Shown piece by piece: positions 10,647-19,415 of a DNA stretch of 64,000 bases (position 1 is the first letter of the stretch; the number at the start of each line of letters is the position of its first letter). The translations under genes and the position numbers were made by a program. Under the pieces are notes generated by a model, which saw nothing but the letters and a program-made list of their open reading frames with translations, made no database searches and was not told the origin of the DNA. The stretch comes from Sphingopyxis alaskensis RB2256 (lineage in GTDB: Bacteria > Pseudomonadota > Alphaproteobacteria > Sphingomonadales > Sphingomonadaceae): positions 1,364,001-1,428,000 of the forward strand of contig NC_008048.1 in assembly GCF_000013985.1 (NCBI RefSeq), written 5' to 3'.

Positions 10647-11537
10647 TCAGGCCACGGAGGCCGCGTGAATCTCGTCGATCGCGGTGCCGAGCGAGGCGTT
10701 GAACTCGTCGTCGCTCATCTGGTGGCGCAGGTCTTCGAGCAGGGCGCGGCTGAAGCTCGCGATGATGCCGGGGTTCTTCGCCAGTTCGGCGCATGCTTCG
10801 CCGCGCGTGAAGCCGCCCGACAGCGCGACGACGCGCAGCACCCTGGGATGATCAACCAGCGGCTGGAACAGCCCCGCCTCGGCAGGCAGCGACAATTTCA
10901 GCATCACCGGCGCGCCGGTCCAGCCGTCGAGCGCCGCGAGAAGCTCTTTCAGCAGCAGCCGGTCGGCCGCATCGCGCTCGGCGCTCTTGATGTTCACTTC
11001 GGGCTCGATGATCGGGACAAGGCCGTGCGTGGCGATGCGCGCGGCTTCCGCGAACTGCTGATCGACGATCGCCTTGATCCCGACCGGGTGGGCCAGATTG
11101 ACGACGCTGCGCATCTTGGTGCCGAACACGCCCTTTGCAACCGCGCGCCCGCACAGATCGTCGAGACCGGGATTGGCTTTCATCAACTGGACGCCGTCGG
11201 CTTCGTCTTCGAGCCCCTTGTCGACCTTCAGAAAGGGCACGACGCCACGTTCCCAGAGCAGCGACGGCACCGGCTTGCCACCTGCTTGGCCGTCCATCGT
11301 GCGTTCGAACAGAATCGCGCCGATCACCTTTTCGCCGTTGAAGCAGGGCGCGGTGACGATGCGGCTGCGCATGTCGTGGATCAGCGCGAACATCTCCTCG
11401 TCGTTCGAAAAAGCGTCCTCGCCGATGCCATAGCCCTTCAATGCCTTGGGCGTAGACCCGCCGCTCTGGTCGAGCGCGGCGATAAAGCCCTGCCCCGACT
11501 TGATCTGGTCCAGCATCTCGGCATTGGCGGTGGTCAT
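10647..11537 (-). CDS. fda: Fructose-bisphosphate aldolase class I
   Basis: A 296-residue Schiff-base aldolase that splits fructose 1,6-bisphosphate into DHAP and glyceraldehyde 3-phosphate. Visible marks are GFIAALDQSGGSTPKAL near the N terminus, IIEPEVNIKSA (the Glu in the active site) and the Schiff-base Lys in PVMLKLSLP at about residue 208. The ATG at 11537 has GGAG six nucleotides upstream. It heads a run of same-strand glycolytic genes with pgk, gap and tkt, separated by 78 nt from pgk. Confidence 0.93.
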   Translation of the reverse strand: MTTANAEMLDQIKSGQGFIAALDQSGGSTPKALKGYGIGEDAFSNDEEMFALIHDMRSRIVTAPCFNGEKVIGAILFERTMDGQAGGKPVPSLLWERGVVPFLKVDKGLEDEADGVQLMKANPGLDDLCGRAVAKGVFGTKMRSVVNLAHPVGIKAIVDQQFAEAARIATHGLVPIIEPEVNIKSAERDAADRLLLKELLAALDGWTGAPVMLKLSLPAEAGLFQPLVDHPRVLRVVALSGGFTRGEACAELAKNPGIIASFSRALLEDLRHQMSDDEFNASLGTAIDEIHAASVA

Positions 11538-11615
11538 AAGGTCTCCGACTGATTGCATACGTATGTGGCCGCGCGCATAGCGTCCCGCCGCGCGGGATGC
11601 AATTGCGCGATAAAC

Positions 11616-12812
11616 TCAGGCTTTGAGGGCGTCCACGCCCGGCAGCGGCTTGCCTTCCATCCATTCGAGGAAGGCTCCGCCGGCGGTCGAAACAAAGGTG
11701 AAGTCGCCGGCCACCCCCGCATGATTGAGCGCCGCGACGGTATCGCCACCGCCCGCGACCGAGGTGAGCGATCCCTCGCGCGTCAACGCGGCAGCGGTCC
11801 TGGCCAGCGCAACGGTCGCGGTGTCGAAGGGTGGCGTCTCGAACGCGCCGAGCGGACCGTTCCACACCAGCGTGCGACAGTTTTTGAGTACGTCCGCGAG
11901 GGCTTCGATCGCGGCGGGCCCGACGTCGAGGATCATCTCGTCGGCGGCGACCTCATGGACGTTGACGGTGCGCGTCGGCGGGTTCGGCGCAAACTCTTTT
12001 GCCACCACGACGTCATAGGGCAGATGGATGGTGCAGCCCGCGGCGTCGGCGGCGTCGAAAATCGCATTGGCGGTATCGACCAGCTCATGCTCGCACAGCG
12101 ACCTGCCGACGTCGACGCCGCGCGCGGCAAGAAAGGTGTTCGCCATGCCTCCGCCGATGATGAGGTGATCGACCTTTCCGACGAGGTTCCTCAGCACATC
12201 GATCTTGCTCGACACCTTGGCGCCGCCGACGACCGCCGCGACCGGCTGCACCGGATTGCCGAGCGCGGCGTCAAGCGCCTTCAGCTCGGCCTCCATCGCA
12301 CGCCCTGCATAGGCCGGAAGCCGCCGGGCGATGCCTTCGGTCGAGCCATGCGCGCGGTGCGCGGCCGAAAAGGCGTCATTGACATACAGGTCGCCGATTT
12401 CAGCGAGCGCATCGGCAAAGGCCGGGTCGTTCTGCTCCTCGCCGGGATAGAAGCGCGTGTTCTCGAGCACCGCGACATCGCCCGGCGCGAGCACGGCAAC
12501 GCCCGCCTTCGCGCCCTCGCCGACCGCTTCGGGAATGAACATCACCGAATGGCCCAGCACATCCTCGACGCCGCCCATGACGAGGCTCAATGACTGCGTC
12601 GGGTTCTTCGCCCCCTTCGGCCGCCCGAAATGCGCGAGCAGCAGAACAATCGCGCCCTTGTCCGACAATTCGCGGATCGTCGGCATCGCCGCCTGGATGC
12701 GCGTCGCGTCGCTGACCGCGCCATCGATCATCGGGACGTTGAGATCGACGCGCACGAGGACGCGCTTGCCGGTGACGTCACCGATATCGTCGAGGGTCTT
12801 GAACGCGGTCAT
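11616..12812 (-). CDS. pgk: Phosphoglycerate kinase
   Basis: A 398-residue glycolytic kinase that makes ATP from 1,3-bisphosphoglycerate. Signature [11 protein letters not shown] is at about residues 18-28, HFGRPKG near 60, and the nucleotide site near the C terminus reads [15 protein letters not shown] 12812 follows GGAG with a 9-nt spacer and gives the usual N terminus [12 protein letters not shown] 12827 would add five residues. It is downstream of gap, separated by a large inverted repeat. Confidence 0.97.
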   Translation of the reverse strand: MTAFKTLDDIGDVTGKRVLVRVDLNVPMIDGAVSDATRIQAAMPTIRELSDKGAIVLLLAHFGRPKGAKNPTQSLSLVMGGVEDVLGHSVMFIPEAVGEGAKAGVAVLAPGDVAVLENTRFYPGEEQNDPAFADALAEIGDLYVNDAFSAAHRAHGSTEGIARRLPAYAGRAMEAELKALDAALGNPVQPVAAVVGGAKVSSKIDVLRNLVGKVDHLIIGGGMANTFLAARGVDVGRSLCEHELVDTANAIFDAADAAGCTIHLPYDVVVAKEFAPNPPTRTVNVHEVAADEMILDVGPAAIEALADVLKNCRTLVWNGPLGAFETPPFDTATVALARTAAALTREGSLTSVAGGGDTVAALNHAGVAGDFTFVSTAGGAFLEWMEGKPLPGVDALKA

Positions 12813-12838
12813 CCGTTTATACTCCATTGCCCGACGCT

Positions 12839-12941
12839 GTGCCCCCGCGAAGGCGGGGGCCCATCTCCTGCGCTTTCGTCACCCGCCACCATCCCGCCAT
12901 CTGATAGCGTCGGTGATCGGCCCCCGCCTTCGCGGGGGCAC
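12839..12941. repeat. Inverted-repeat element between gap and pgk
   Basis: Two exact 23-bp inverted copies (core CCCCCGCGAAGGCGGGGG at 12842-12859 and its reverse complement at the right end) flank about 57 nt. Each arm is itself a hairpin. The same hairpin class, a GC-rich stem around GAAGG or CTTCG, appears at 7600-7625 and 57369-57394, so this is a dispersed intergenic family rather than a unique terminator. Confidence 0.85.
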
Positions 12942-12951
12942 ACGGATATGC

Positions 12952-13959
12952 TTACAGCAGCTTCGCGATCACGCCCGCGGTGTCGACCATGCGGTTCGAG
13001 AAGCCCCATTCATTGTCGTACCAGCTGACCACGCGCACCAGCTTGCCCTCGAGCACCGCGGTTTCGAGGCTGTCGACCGTCGAGCTTGCCGGGCAATGAT
13101 TATAATCGATCGACACCAGCGGCTCGTCAGAGAAGGCCAGCACGCCCTTGAGCGCGCCCTCCGACGCATCCTTCAGGATCTGGTTCACTTCCGCGACGCT
13201 CGTGTCGCGCTTCGGCGTGAAGGTCAGGTCGACGAGGCTGACGTTCGGCGTCGGCACGCGGATCGCCGATCCGTCGAGCTTGCCCTTGAGTTCGGGCAGC
13301 ACTTCGCCGACCGCGCGCGCGGCGCCCGTCGTTGTCGGGATGATCGACATACCCGCGGCGCGCGCGCGGCGCATGTCGCTGTGGATCTGGTCGAGAATCT
13401 TCTGGTCATTGGTATAGGCGTGAACCGTGGTCATCAGCCCGCGCTCGATGCCCAGCGTGTCGTTGAGCACCTTGGCGACCGGCGCGAGGCAGTTGGTCGT
13501 GCAGCTCGCGTTCGACACGACGACATGTTCGGCGGTCAGCTTGTCGTGATTGACCCCGTAAACGACGGTCAGGTCGGCGCCCTTCGCGGGGGCCGAGATG
13601 AGGACGCGCTTGGCGCCGGCGGCCAGATGCTTCGACGCGCTCTCGCGGTCGGTAAAAAAGCCCGTGCATTCGAGCGCGATGTCGATACCCAGTTCGCCGT
13701 GCGGCAGATTCGCGGGATCGCGTTCCTTCGTTACGCGGATCGCCTTGCCGCCCACGATCATCTGGTCGCCGTCGGCCGAAACCTCGCCAGGGAACGGGCC
13801 ATGGACGCTGTCGCGCTTGAACAGCAGGGCGTTCGCCTTGGCATCGGCAAGGTCGTTGATCGCAACCAGTTCGAGCCCGCAGTCGGGACGTTCGAGAATG
13901 GCGCGCGCCACGAGGCGGCCGATGCGTCCGAAACCGTTGATTGCGACTTTCACTGCCAT
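12952..13959 (-). CDS. gap: Glyceraldehyde-3-phosphate dehydrogenase
   Basis: A 335-residue NAD-dependent glycolytic enzyme. The Rossmann start is [15 protein letters not shown], the catalytic Cys lies in [12 protein letters not shown] near residue 152, the substrate loop reads [12 protein letters not shown], and the C terminus has [15 protein letters not shown]. Full length with no oddities. It lies 36 nt downstream of tkt on the same strand. Confidence 0.98.
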   Translation of the reverse strand: MAVKVAINGFGRIGRLVARAILERPDCGLELVAINDLADAKANALLFKRDSVHGPFPGEVSADGDQMIVGGKAIRVTKERDPANLPHGELGIDIALECTGFFTDRESASKHLAAGAKRVLISAPAKGADLTVVYGVNHDKLTAEHVVVSNASCTTNCLAPVAKVLNDTLGIERGLMTTVHAYTNDQKILDQIHSDMRRARAAGMSIIPTTTGAARAVGEVLPELKGKLDGSAIRVPTPNVSLVDLTFTPKRDTSVAEVNQILKDASEGALKGVLAFSDEPLVSIDYNHCPASSTVDSLETAVLEGKLVRVVSWYDNEWGFSNRMVDTAGVIAKLL

Positions 13960-13995
13960 GTCGAATTGTCCTTTCTGCGAATGGTCGGCCGGTCC

Positions 13996-15978
13996 TTAAT
14001 GGCTCAGCCGGGCCAGGATCTGGGGGGTGATGGCATCGGCGGTAAGGCCGAAATGCCTGAATAGGTCTTCGATGGGTGCCGAGGCGCCAAAACTGTCGAT
14101 GCCGAAACGCAGGCCGTCGCGGCCGGTGTAGCGTTCCCAGCCAAAGGTCGTGCCCGCCTCGATCGACACGATCAGCGCATCATCGGGCAGGACGTCGGCT
14201 TGATAAGCGGCGTCCTGTTCGTCGAACAATTCAGTCGACACCATCGAAACGACATCGGCGCCATGACCGGCGGCTTCCAGCTTGTCGGCGACGTCCATCG
14301 CCAGCGACACTTCGGAACCCGTCGCAACCAGCACGACCTTGCGTGCCGCCGAAGCCCCACGCAGGCGATAACCGCCTTTAGCACAACGATTTTCCGTGAC
14401 GTCATGGCGCAGCGGCGGCAAGTTCTGGCGCGTCAGCGCGAGCAGCGACGGGCGCCCCTCCTGCGCGAGCGCGAGCGCCCAGCATTCGGCGGTTTCGACC
14501 GCGTCGGCGGGGCGCATCACAAGCAGGTTGGGCATCGCACGCAGCGACTGGAGATGTTCGATCGGCTGGTGCGTGGGACCATCCTCGCCCAGGCCGATAC
14601 TGTCGTGGGTCATCACATAGACGACGCGCTGTTTCTGGAGCGCCGACAGGCGGATCGCGGCGCGGCAATAATCGGCGAACACCAGGAAGGTGCCGCCATA
14701 GGGGACGACGCCGCCGTGCAGCGCCATGCCGTTCATCGCCGCGGCCATGCCGAATTCGCGGATGCCATAATAAATATAGCGTCCCGAATAATCATTTCTG
14801 GTCAGTGGCTTGGTCGATGATGTTTTGGTGTTGTTCGAACCGGTCAGGTCGGCGCTGCCCCCGACGAGCGCCGCAATATCGACGGTGAGCGCGCTCAGCG
14901 TGTTCTCCGAAGCCTTGCGCGTTGCGACCTTCGGCGGTTCGGCAGCAAGGCCGTCGAGATAGGCTTTGAAGGCAGCGCCCGGGGCGACTTTGCCATTCAG
15001 CCGTGCTTCAAAATCGTTTTTCTTTTCGCTAGTTGCGAGGCGACTATTCCACTCGTTGTGAAGTTTCTTGCCTTTCTCGCCAAAGGACGCCCACGCTGCG
15101 GCAATGTCGGCCGGGATGACGAAAGGCTCGGCGGTCCAGCCCAGTTCCCGGCGCGCCGCCGCGATCTCGTCGGCGCCGAGCGGCGCCCCGTGCGTTGCAG
15201 AGGTCCCCTGCTTGTTCGGCGCGCCGAAACCGATGATCGTCCGGCACGCGATCAGCGAAGGGCGCGGATCGGCGAGCGCGGCGTCGATCGCACGGCGGAT
15301 GTCGGCCGGGTCATGCCCGTCGCAGCTTTCGACGTGCCAGCCGGTCGCGGCATAGCGCGCGGCGACATCCTCGCTCGTCGACAGGTCGGTCGATCCGTCG
15401 ATGGTGATCTTGTTATCGTCCCACAGCACGGTCAGACGCCCGAGCCCAAGATGCCCAGCCAGCCCGATCGCCTCGTGGTTGATGCCCTCCATCAAACAGC
15501 CGTCGCCTGCGATCACCCAGGTGCGGTGATCGACCAGTCCATCGCCGTAGAGCGCATTCAGGTGCCGCTCGGCGATCGCCATGCCCACCGCGGTCGCGAG
15601 CCCCTGCCCCAGCGGACCAGTGGTGGTTTCGACGCCTTCAAGCTCGAAATTTTCGGGATGTCCCGCGCACGGGCTGTGCAGCTGGCGGAAATTACGGATG
15701 TCCTCGATCGTCGGGCGCGCATAGCCCGCGAGGTGCAGCGTTGCATAGGCGAGCATCGACCCATGGCCCGCCGACAGCACGAATCGGTCGCGATCGGCCC
15801 ATTTGGGATCGGTCGGGTCGAACTTCAGATAGTCCGAATACAGCACCGTGGCGACGTCGGCCATGCCCATCGGCATCCCCGGATGGCCGCTGTTCGCGGC
15901 CTGCACGGCGTCCATCGCAAGCGCACGGATCGCGTTGGCGAGCTGGCGTTCGGCCGAATGGCCTTCGGGATATGTCAT
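13996..15978 (-). CDS. tkt: Transketolase
   Basis: A 660-residue thiamine diphosphate enzyme of the pentose phosphate pathway that moves two-carbon units between sugars. The N-terminal domain has the substrate His in [10 protein letters not shown] and the TPP motif AGDGCLMEG extending to DDNKITIDG. The pyrimidine domain shows [19 protein letters not shown] and the His pair in [17 protein letters not shown]. Length is normal. It is first in the tkt-gap-pgk-aldolase run and divergent from the zapA block. Confidence 0.98.
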   Translation of the reverse strand: MTYPEGHSAERQLANAIRALAMDAVQAANSGHPGMPMGMADVATVLYSDYLKFDPTDPKWADRDRFVLSAGHGSMLAYATLHLAGYARPTIEDIRNFRQLHSPCAGHPENFELEGVETTTGPLGQGLATAVGMAIAERHLNALYGDGLVDHRTWVIAGDGCLMEGINHEAIGLAGHLGLGRLTVLWDDNKITIDGSTDLSTSEDVAARYAATGWHVESCDGHDPADIRRAIDAALADPRPSLIACRTIIGFGAPNKQGTSATHGAPLGADEIAAARRELGWTAEPFVIPADIAAAWASFGEKGKKLHNEWNSRLATSEKKNDFEARLNGKVAPGAAFKAYLDGLAAEPPKVATRKASENTLSALTVDIAALVGGSADLTGSNNTKTSSTKPLTRNDYSGRYIYYGIREFGMAAAMNGMALHGGVVPYGGTFLVFADYCRAAIRLSALQKQRVVYVMTHDSIGLGEDGPTHQPIEHLQSLRAMPNLLVMRPADAVETAECWALALAQEGRPSLLALTRQNLPPLRHDVTENRCAKGGYRLRGASAARKVVLVATGSEVSLAMDVADKLEAAGHGADVVSMVSTELFDEQDAAYQADVLPDDALIVSIEAGTTFGWERYTGRDGLRFGIDSFGASAPIEDLFRHFGLTADAITPQILARLSH

Positions 15979-16134
15979 GAGTCCCCCGGGAAAGGATGTT
16001 TGGGTGGCCGGATTCGGTGCGACTGCCCTTTGCGGCCGTACGGGCAGGAGTCAACCGCTCGCGGCACAATTTCCCCCGCATTTCGGCGCGGACAGGCGAT
16101 TGCACCCCTCCGTCGGCGCTGCTAACCCTTGGCC

Positions 16135-16341
16135 ATGGAACTCGATCTCGACGAATCCAGCCTCGCCATCGGCCGCATCGAGCGCGCGCTGAGCCGGATC
16201 GAGAAGGCGCTGGCCGATCGCGTCAACCGCCCCGCACCCGCCGGCGCTGCCTCGGCTGCCGACCAATCGGCGCTGAAGGCGGAGGTCGCGGCCGTCATCG
16301 GCGAGCTCGACCGGCTGATCGCGGAGGCGGGCCGTGGCTGA
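16135..16341 (+). CDS. Small coiled-coil protein upstream of ZapA
   Basis: A 68-residue, mostly helical protein (MELDLDESSLAIGRIERALSRIEKAL ... AVIGELDRLIAEAGRG) with heptad-like spacing in two segments. The stop lies inside the zapA start region, giving an 8-nt overlap and implying coupled translation. Small helical genes before zapA are common in alphaproteobacteria, so a cell-division partner role is plausible but not shown. Confidence 0.7.
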   Translation: MELDLDESSLAIGRIERALSRIEKALADRVNRPAPAGAASAADQSALKAEVAAVIGELDRLIAEAGRG

Positions 16342-16780
16342 CGTCAAGCTGACCATCGCGGGGCGCCCCTATGATGTCCATTGCGCCGATGGCGAAGAAG
16401 CCCAGCTGATCCAGCTGGCGGCGGTCGTCGATGAAAAAGCGCGCACGATGCCCGGTCTGACCGAGGTTCGCCAGCTGCTGTTCGCGGCGCTGATGCTCGC
16501 CGACGAAGTGCAGGAGGCGCGCGGCAAGATCGACAAGGTCGAACCGCAATCGGACTCGCTGCGGGCCGCCGTTGCGCTTGCTGAAAGCCGCGAGGCGCAG
16601 GCGCGCGACGAGCTCAAGGCCGCGATCGCGCGCGAGCAGGCGGCGCTCAGGGAGCTTGAGGCGGCGCGCGAAGCCGTCCCCGCGGCTCCGGCGGCCGCCA
16701 ACCCTGCCCACAATCGCGCGCTGCTGCAGATTGCCGAGCGGATCGAAACGCTCGCCACGCGGGTCGAGCAACTCCCTTGA
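16334..16780 (+). CDS. zapA: Cell division protein ZapA
   Basis: A 148-residue FtsZ-ring associated protein. The N-terminal head (VKLTIAGRPYDVHCADGEEAQLIQLAAVVDEKA) is the ZapA domain; a long Ala/Glu/Arg-rich coiled coil follows from about residue 75. It is longer than the roughly 110 residues of E. coli ZapA, as usual for alphaproteobacteria. The start codon is GTG at 16334, within the end of the upstream gene. 6S RNA and the cyclo-ligase gene follow, a widely conserved order. Confidence 0.9.
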   Translation: MADVKLTIAGRPYDVHCADGEEAQLIQLAAVVDEKARTMPGLTEVRQLLFAALMLADEVQEARGKIDKVEPQSDSLRAAVALAESREAQARDELKAAIAREQAALRELEAAREAVPAAPAAANPAHNRALLQIAERIETLATRVEQLP

Positions 16781-16783
16781 GCA

Positions 16784-16818
16784 AAGCCGCCCGCCCCCCT
16801 ACATAGGGGGCGGCGGGC
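16784..16818 (+). terminator. GC-rich hairpin after zapA
   Basis: A strong hairpin with arms GCCCGCCCCCC and GGGGGGCGGCGGGC around a TACATA loop lies 4 nt after the zapA stop. There is no T-run, so it may act as a Rho-assisted stop, or its loop could lie in the 6S RNA promoter. Its function is not settled by the sequence. Confidence 0.4.
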
Positions 16819-16828
16819 ACTGCCCGGC

Positions 16829-16968
16829 ACGAGCCGCTGCGAATATCCCTGAGGCGATACATCATCCAAGGGGGCTGTCCCTGCCCGGATCCTGGTCCGA
16901 CGCACATGGTCCCCACCTGACGTTACTGGCGTCAGAGGATTTTCCGGCAAACGACCACGGCGGTCCCG
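16829..16968 (+). ncRNA. ssrS: 6S RNA
   Basis: The spacer between zapA and the 5-formyl-THF cyclo-ligase gene is the classic 6S RNA position. The sequence has the expected ends: AATATCCCTGAGGCG near 16842 pairs with GGCGTCAGAGGAT ending at 16940 with one bulge, and an outer helix joins GAGCCGC (16831) to GCGGTC (16965). The middle is an open, pyrimidine-rich bubble as needed to mimic an open promoter for RNA polymerase. Ends are approximate. Confidence 0.7.
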
Positions 16969-16999
16969 CCAACCGCTCCCTCACGGCCCGGAAAGGGCG

Positions 17000-17593
17000 A
17001 TGACCGACCTGCGCGCCAGTCTTCCCGAACAAAAGCAGAAATTGCGCGAACGGTTGCGTTTCCGGCGGCGGCATTTCGTCGCCAGCCTCGATCGAATGGC
17101 CAAGCTCGCCGCCTTTCGCGCGCTTCCCGCGCCCCTGGCCGAGCGTCTGGCCGATCATGCCGTCGTCGGCGCCTATGTCGCGCATGGCGACGAGCCCGAT
17201 GTTTTGCCGATGCTCGCCGATCTGGCCGCAACCGGCGCGCTGGCTTTGCCGCATCACGCGGGTCGCGTCGCCGAAATGCGCTTTCGCCGCTGGCGCCCGG
17301 GCGAATCGCTGGTGACGGGGCCGTGGGGAACGCGGCAGCCGGACGACGGTGCGCCTTTGGCCGAACCGCACGCAATTTTCTGTCCGCTCGTCGGTTTCGA
17401 TCGCCGGGGCGGCCGCATCGGCCAGGGCGGCGGCCATTACGATCGCTATTTCGCCGCCCATCCCGCCGCCTTGCGGATCGGCATCGGCTGGTCGGTGCAG
17501 GAAATCGACGCCTGCCCGCGCGATTCGGCCGATATTGCGCTCGACGCCATCCTGACCGAACAGGAATTGATTCTTTGCGGAGACCGTTTGTGA
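17000..17593 (+). CDS. ygfA: 5-formyltetrahydrofolate cyclo-ligase
   Basis: A 197-residue ATP-dependent enzyme turning 5-formyl-THF into 5,10-methenyl-THF. The basic N-terminal helix (LRERLRFRRRHF), the ATP-binding loop RRGGRIGQGGGHYDRYF near residues 135-151, and IGIGWSVQEI are the family marks. It follows 6S RNA, as in E. coli where processing links the two. Its stop overlaps the GTG of the next gene. Confidence 0.94.
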   Translation: MTDLRASLPEQKQKLRERLRFRRRHFVASLDRMAKLAAFRALPAPLAERLADHAVVGAYVAHGDEPDVLPMLADLAATGALALPHHAGRVAEMRFRRWRPGESLVTGPWGTRQPDDGAPLAEPHAIFCPLVGFDRRGGRIGQGGGHYDRYFAAHPAALRIGIGWSVQEIDACPRDSADIALDAILTEQELILCGDRL

Positions 17594-17820
17594 GCAACGA
17601 ACCTGCCAATCCCCAGCCGAGCTGGCGCAAGCCCGCGGGCATGTTCCTGATCCTCGCGCTGATCGCGGGCTGGACGGCGATTGTCGTCAGCCTGTCGCCG
17701 TGGGTCGGCTCCTGGCCGGCGCTGGTGCAGGCGGCCTTCTATCTGGTGGCCGGGATCATCTGGATCGTGCCGCTGAAGCCGCTGCTGCGCTGGATGGAAC
17801 TGGGGACCTGGCGCCGCTAG
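17590..17820 (+). CDS. DUF2842 membrane protein
   Basis: A 76-residue protein with two hydrophobic helices, FLILALIAGWTAIVVSL and the segment LVQAAFYLVAGIIWIVPLKP, ending LLRWMELGTWRR. This matches the DUF2842 family of small alphaproteobacterial inner-membrane proteins of unknown function. The GTG start at 17590 overlaps the cyclo-ligase stop by 4 nt (GTGA), so it is translated from the same message. Confidence 0.85.
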   Translation: MSNEPANPQPSWRKPAGMFLILALIAGWTAIVVSLSPWVGSWPALVQAAFYLVAGIIWIVPLKPLLRWMELGTWRR

Positions 17821-17900
17821 CGAGCGGCGCCAGTCCCCGGTTTTACGACGATGGAATGATCCCAGGCTGCGGTGGCCATTCCGTCCCGAGAGACAGGAAA

Positions 17901-17977
17901 TGGCGCGAGTGACGGGGCTCGAACCCGCGACCTCCGGCGTGACAGGCCGGCACTCTAACCAACTGAGCTACACCCGC
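17901..17977 (-). tRNA. tRNA-Asp (GTC)
   Basis: Read on the minus strand, the 77-nt gene starts GCGGGTG and ends CACTCGC GCCA with CCA encoded. The D arm AGCTCAGTTGGTTAGAGT, anticodon loop CTGTCAC with anticodon GTC, and T arm GCGGGTTCGAGCCCCGT are all canonical. Confidence 0.97.
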
Positions 17978-18020
17978 GTGTGCTTGGGAGCCGCGCCAAT
18001 ATGACCCGCGCGGCGGCCTG

Positions 18021-19247
18021 TCAACCGTCGCGTTCCTCCTGTGTGCGATTTAATCGGTCGCGCACCTCGTCACTGGTTGTCAGCGTCCCCTGTTCGAACA
18101 GAAATCCCGCCAGATCGGGCGTTCCTGTCGAGGCAAGCACGGTCTGGAGGATGAGCAGCAGGGGCACCGCGAGCAGCGCGCCGGGCGTTCCCCACACCCA
18201 GCCCCAGAAGCTCAAGGAAACGAGGATGAGCAGCGGATTGATCGTCAGCCGCTTGCCGAGCACCAGCGGGGTGATCAGATTCGCCTCGACCAGATGCACA
18301 CCGATGAAGATCAGCGCGGGCAGCAGTGCCAGCCCCACCGCGTCGAACGTCATCAGCCCGCCGAGCGCAAGCAGTACCGACGCGACGATCGGCCCCAGAT
18401 AGGGCACGAAATTGCAGATACTGACGATTCCGCCCCACATGAAGGGCGACGGCATTCCAAGCGCCCAGAGCAGCAGCGCGACGATCAGCCCCAGCATCGC
18501 GTTGATCATCGTGATCGTCGCCAGATAATCGGCGGTCGCATCGACGACATTCTGGATGACCCGCGCCGTCTGCATCGCCCCGTCAAAGCTGCCGCGGCGG
18601 CGAATCGTGCCGCGGCGCAGCCGCGTCCAGCCGGCGAGAAAGAAGAAGATCACCAGCACCGCGAAAAACAGCTGGATCGCTGCGGCCGGGGCCGAGGAGA
18701 TGAAATAGTCCACCACCGAGGTCGGCGCGGTGGCCGCTACCGCCTGCGCCGTCGCTTCGCTCCCGCTCGCCACCGACATCAGCGTGCGGTCGACGAAGCG
18801 CTGGAGCGTCGCATAGAAATCGATCAGTGGCGCCAGATTGCTCTGGATCCGCGGGATCGATTCGGGAAGCCGCGCGAACCAGCCGGTCGCGGGCACCACG
18901 ATAATCGCCAGTGCGGCGTTGATGATCGCGAGGAAGGCCGCGAGCGACAGGAAGGCGGCGAGCGCCGACGGCACGCCGCGCCGCTCGAGCCATTCGAGCA
19001 GCGGCACGAGCGCGATCGCGATGACGATCGCCGCGGTGAGCGGCAGAAAAAACTCCGCGCCTGCCTGCAAGGCAAAGGGCAAGCCAAGGCAGAAGCTGGC
19101 GCCAAGGATCAGCGCGAGCGCGGCGAGCAGCCGGTCGCGGCGAAAATCGTCGATCTCGATCTGGCGCAGCGGATTGTTGCGCGGCGGCCGCATATCCTCG
19201 CTGCCCCTGTCGTCCGCCACCCTGCGTCTCCCTGTTAACCGTCTCAT
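18021..19247 (-). CDS. AI-2E family transporter (PerM/YdiK-like permease)
   Basis: A polytopic membrane protein of 408 residues. Paired N-terminal helices (LLAALALILGASFCLGLPFAL, FFLPLTAAIVIAIALVPLLEW), a central soluble stretch (residues about 130-190) and a C-terminal helix bundle are visible. The conserved loop SICNFVPYLGPIVAS and the motif LVLGKRLTINPLLILVSLSFWG mark the AI-2E exporter superfamily. Members move varied substrates, including Na+/H+; the substrate here is unknown. The true start may be ATG 19193 (MRPPRNNPLRQ) since the first 18 residues are basic and low in conservation. Confidence 0.9.
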   Translation of the reverse strand: MRRLTGRRRVADDRGSEDMRPPRNNPLRQIEIDDFRRDRLLAALALILGASFCLGLPFALQAGAEFFLPLTAAIVIAIALVPLLEWLERRGVPSALAAFLSLAAFLAIINAALAIIVVPATGWFARLPESIPRIQSNLAPLIDFYATLQRFVDRTLMSVASGSEATAQAVAATAPTSVVDYFISSAPAAAIQLFFAVLVIFFFLAGWTRLRRGTIRRRGSFDGAMQTARVIQNVVDATADYLATITMINAMLGLIVALLLWALGMPSPFMWGGIVSICNFVPYLGPIVASVLLALGGLMTFDAVGLALLPALIFIGVHLVEANLITPLVLGKRLTINPLLILVSLSFWGWVWGTPGALLAVPLLLILQTVLASTGTPDLAGFLFEQGTLTTSDEVRDRLNRTQEERDG

Positions 19248-19349
19248 CTTACGCGCGCTTCACGCATCGCACCAGTCGCCCCATTTTGCGGCAAAAGCAC
19301 GGCGGCGCCTGTCCCCTTTTGGAGCAAATCGCGACTTTCCAAAGACTTC

Positions 19350-19364
19350 TTAACCAGAAATTAC
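19350..19364 (+). promoter_or_regulatory. CtrA-like box upstream of the DUF11 cluster
   Basis: TTAACCAGAAATTAC matches the CtrA half-site pattern TTAA-N7-TTAA at seven of eight positions. It lies 51 nt before the first gene of the cluster, a location suited to control. CtrA governs cell-cycle and surface genes in alphaproteobacteria. The match is short and could be chance. Confidence 0.35.
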
Positions 19365-19415
19365 CCTTTTTCGGCGATTGACGGCTTCAAGGACCAACCT
19401 TTCGGAGTCAATCTG

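Noticed and set aside
12839..12941. CRISPR-like repeat array
   Set aside because: There are only two arms, in inverted not direct orientation, with a single spacer; no cas genes occur in the window.
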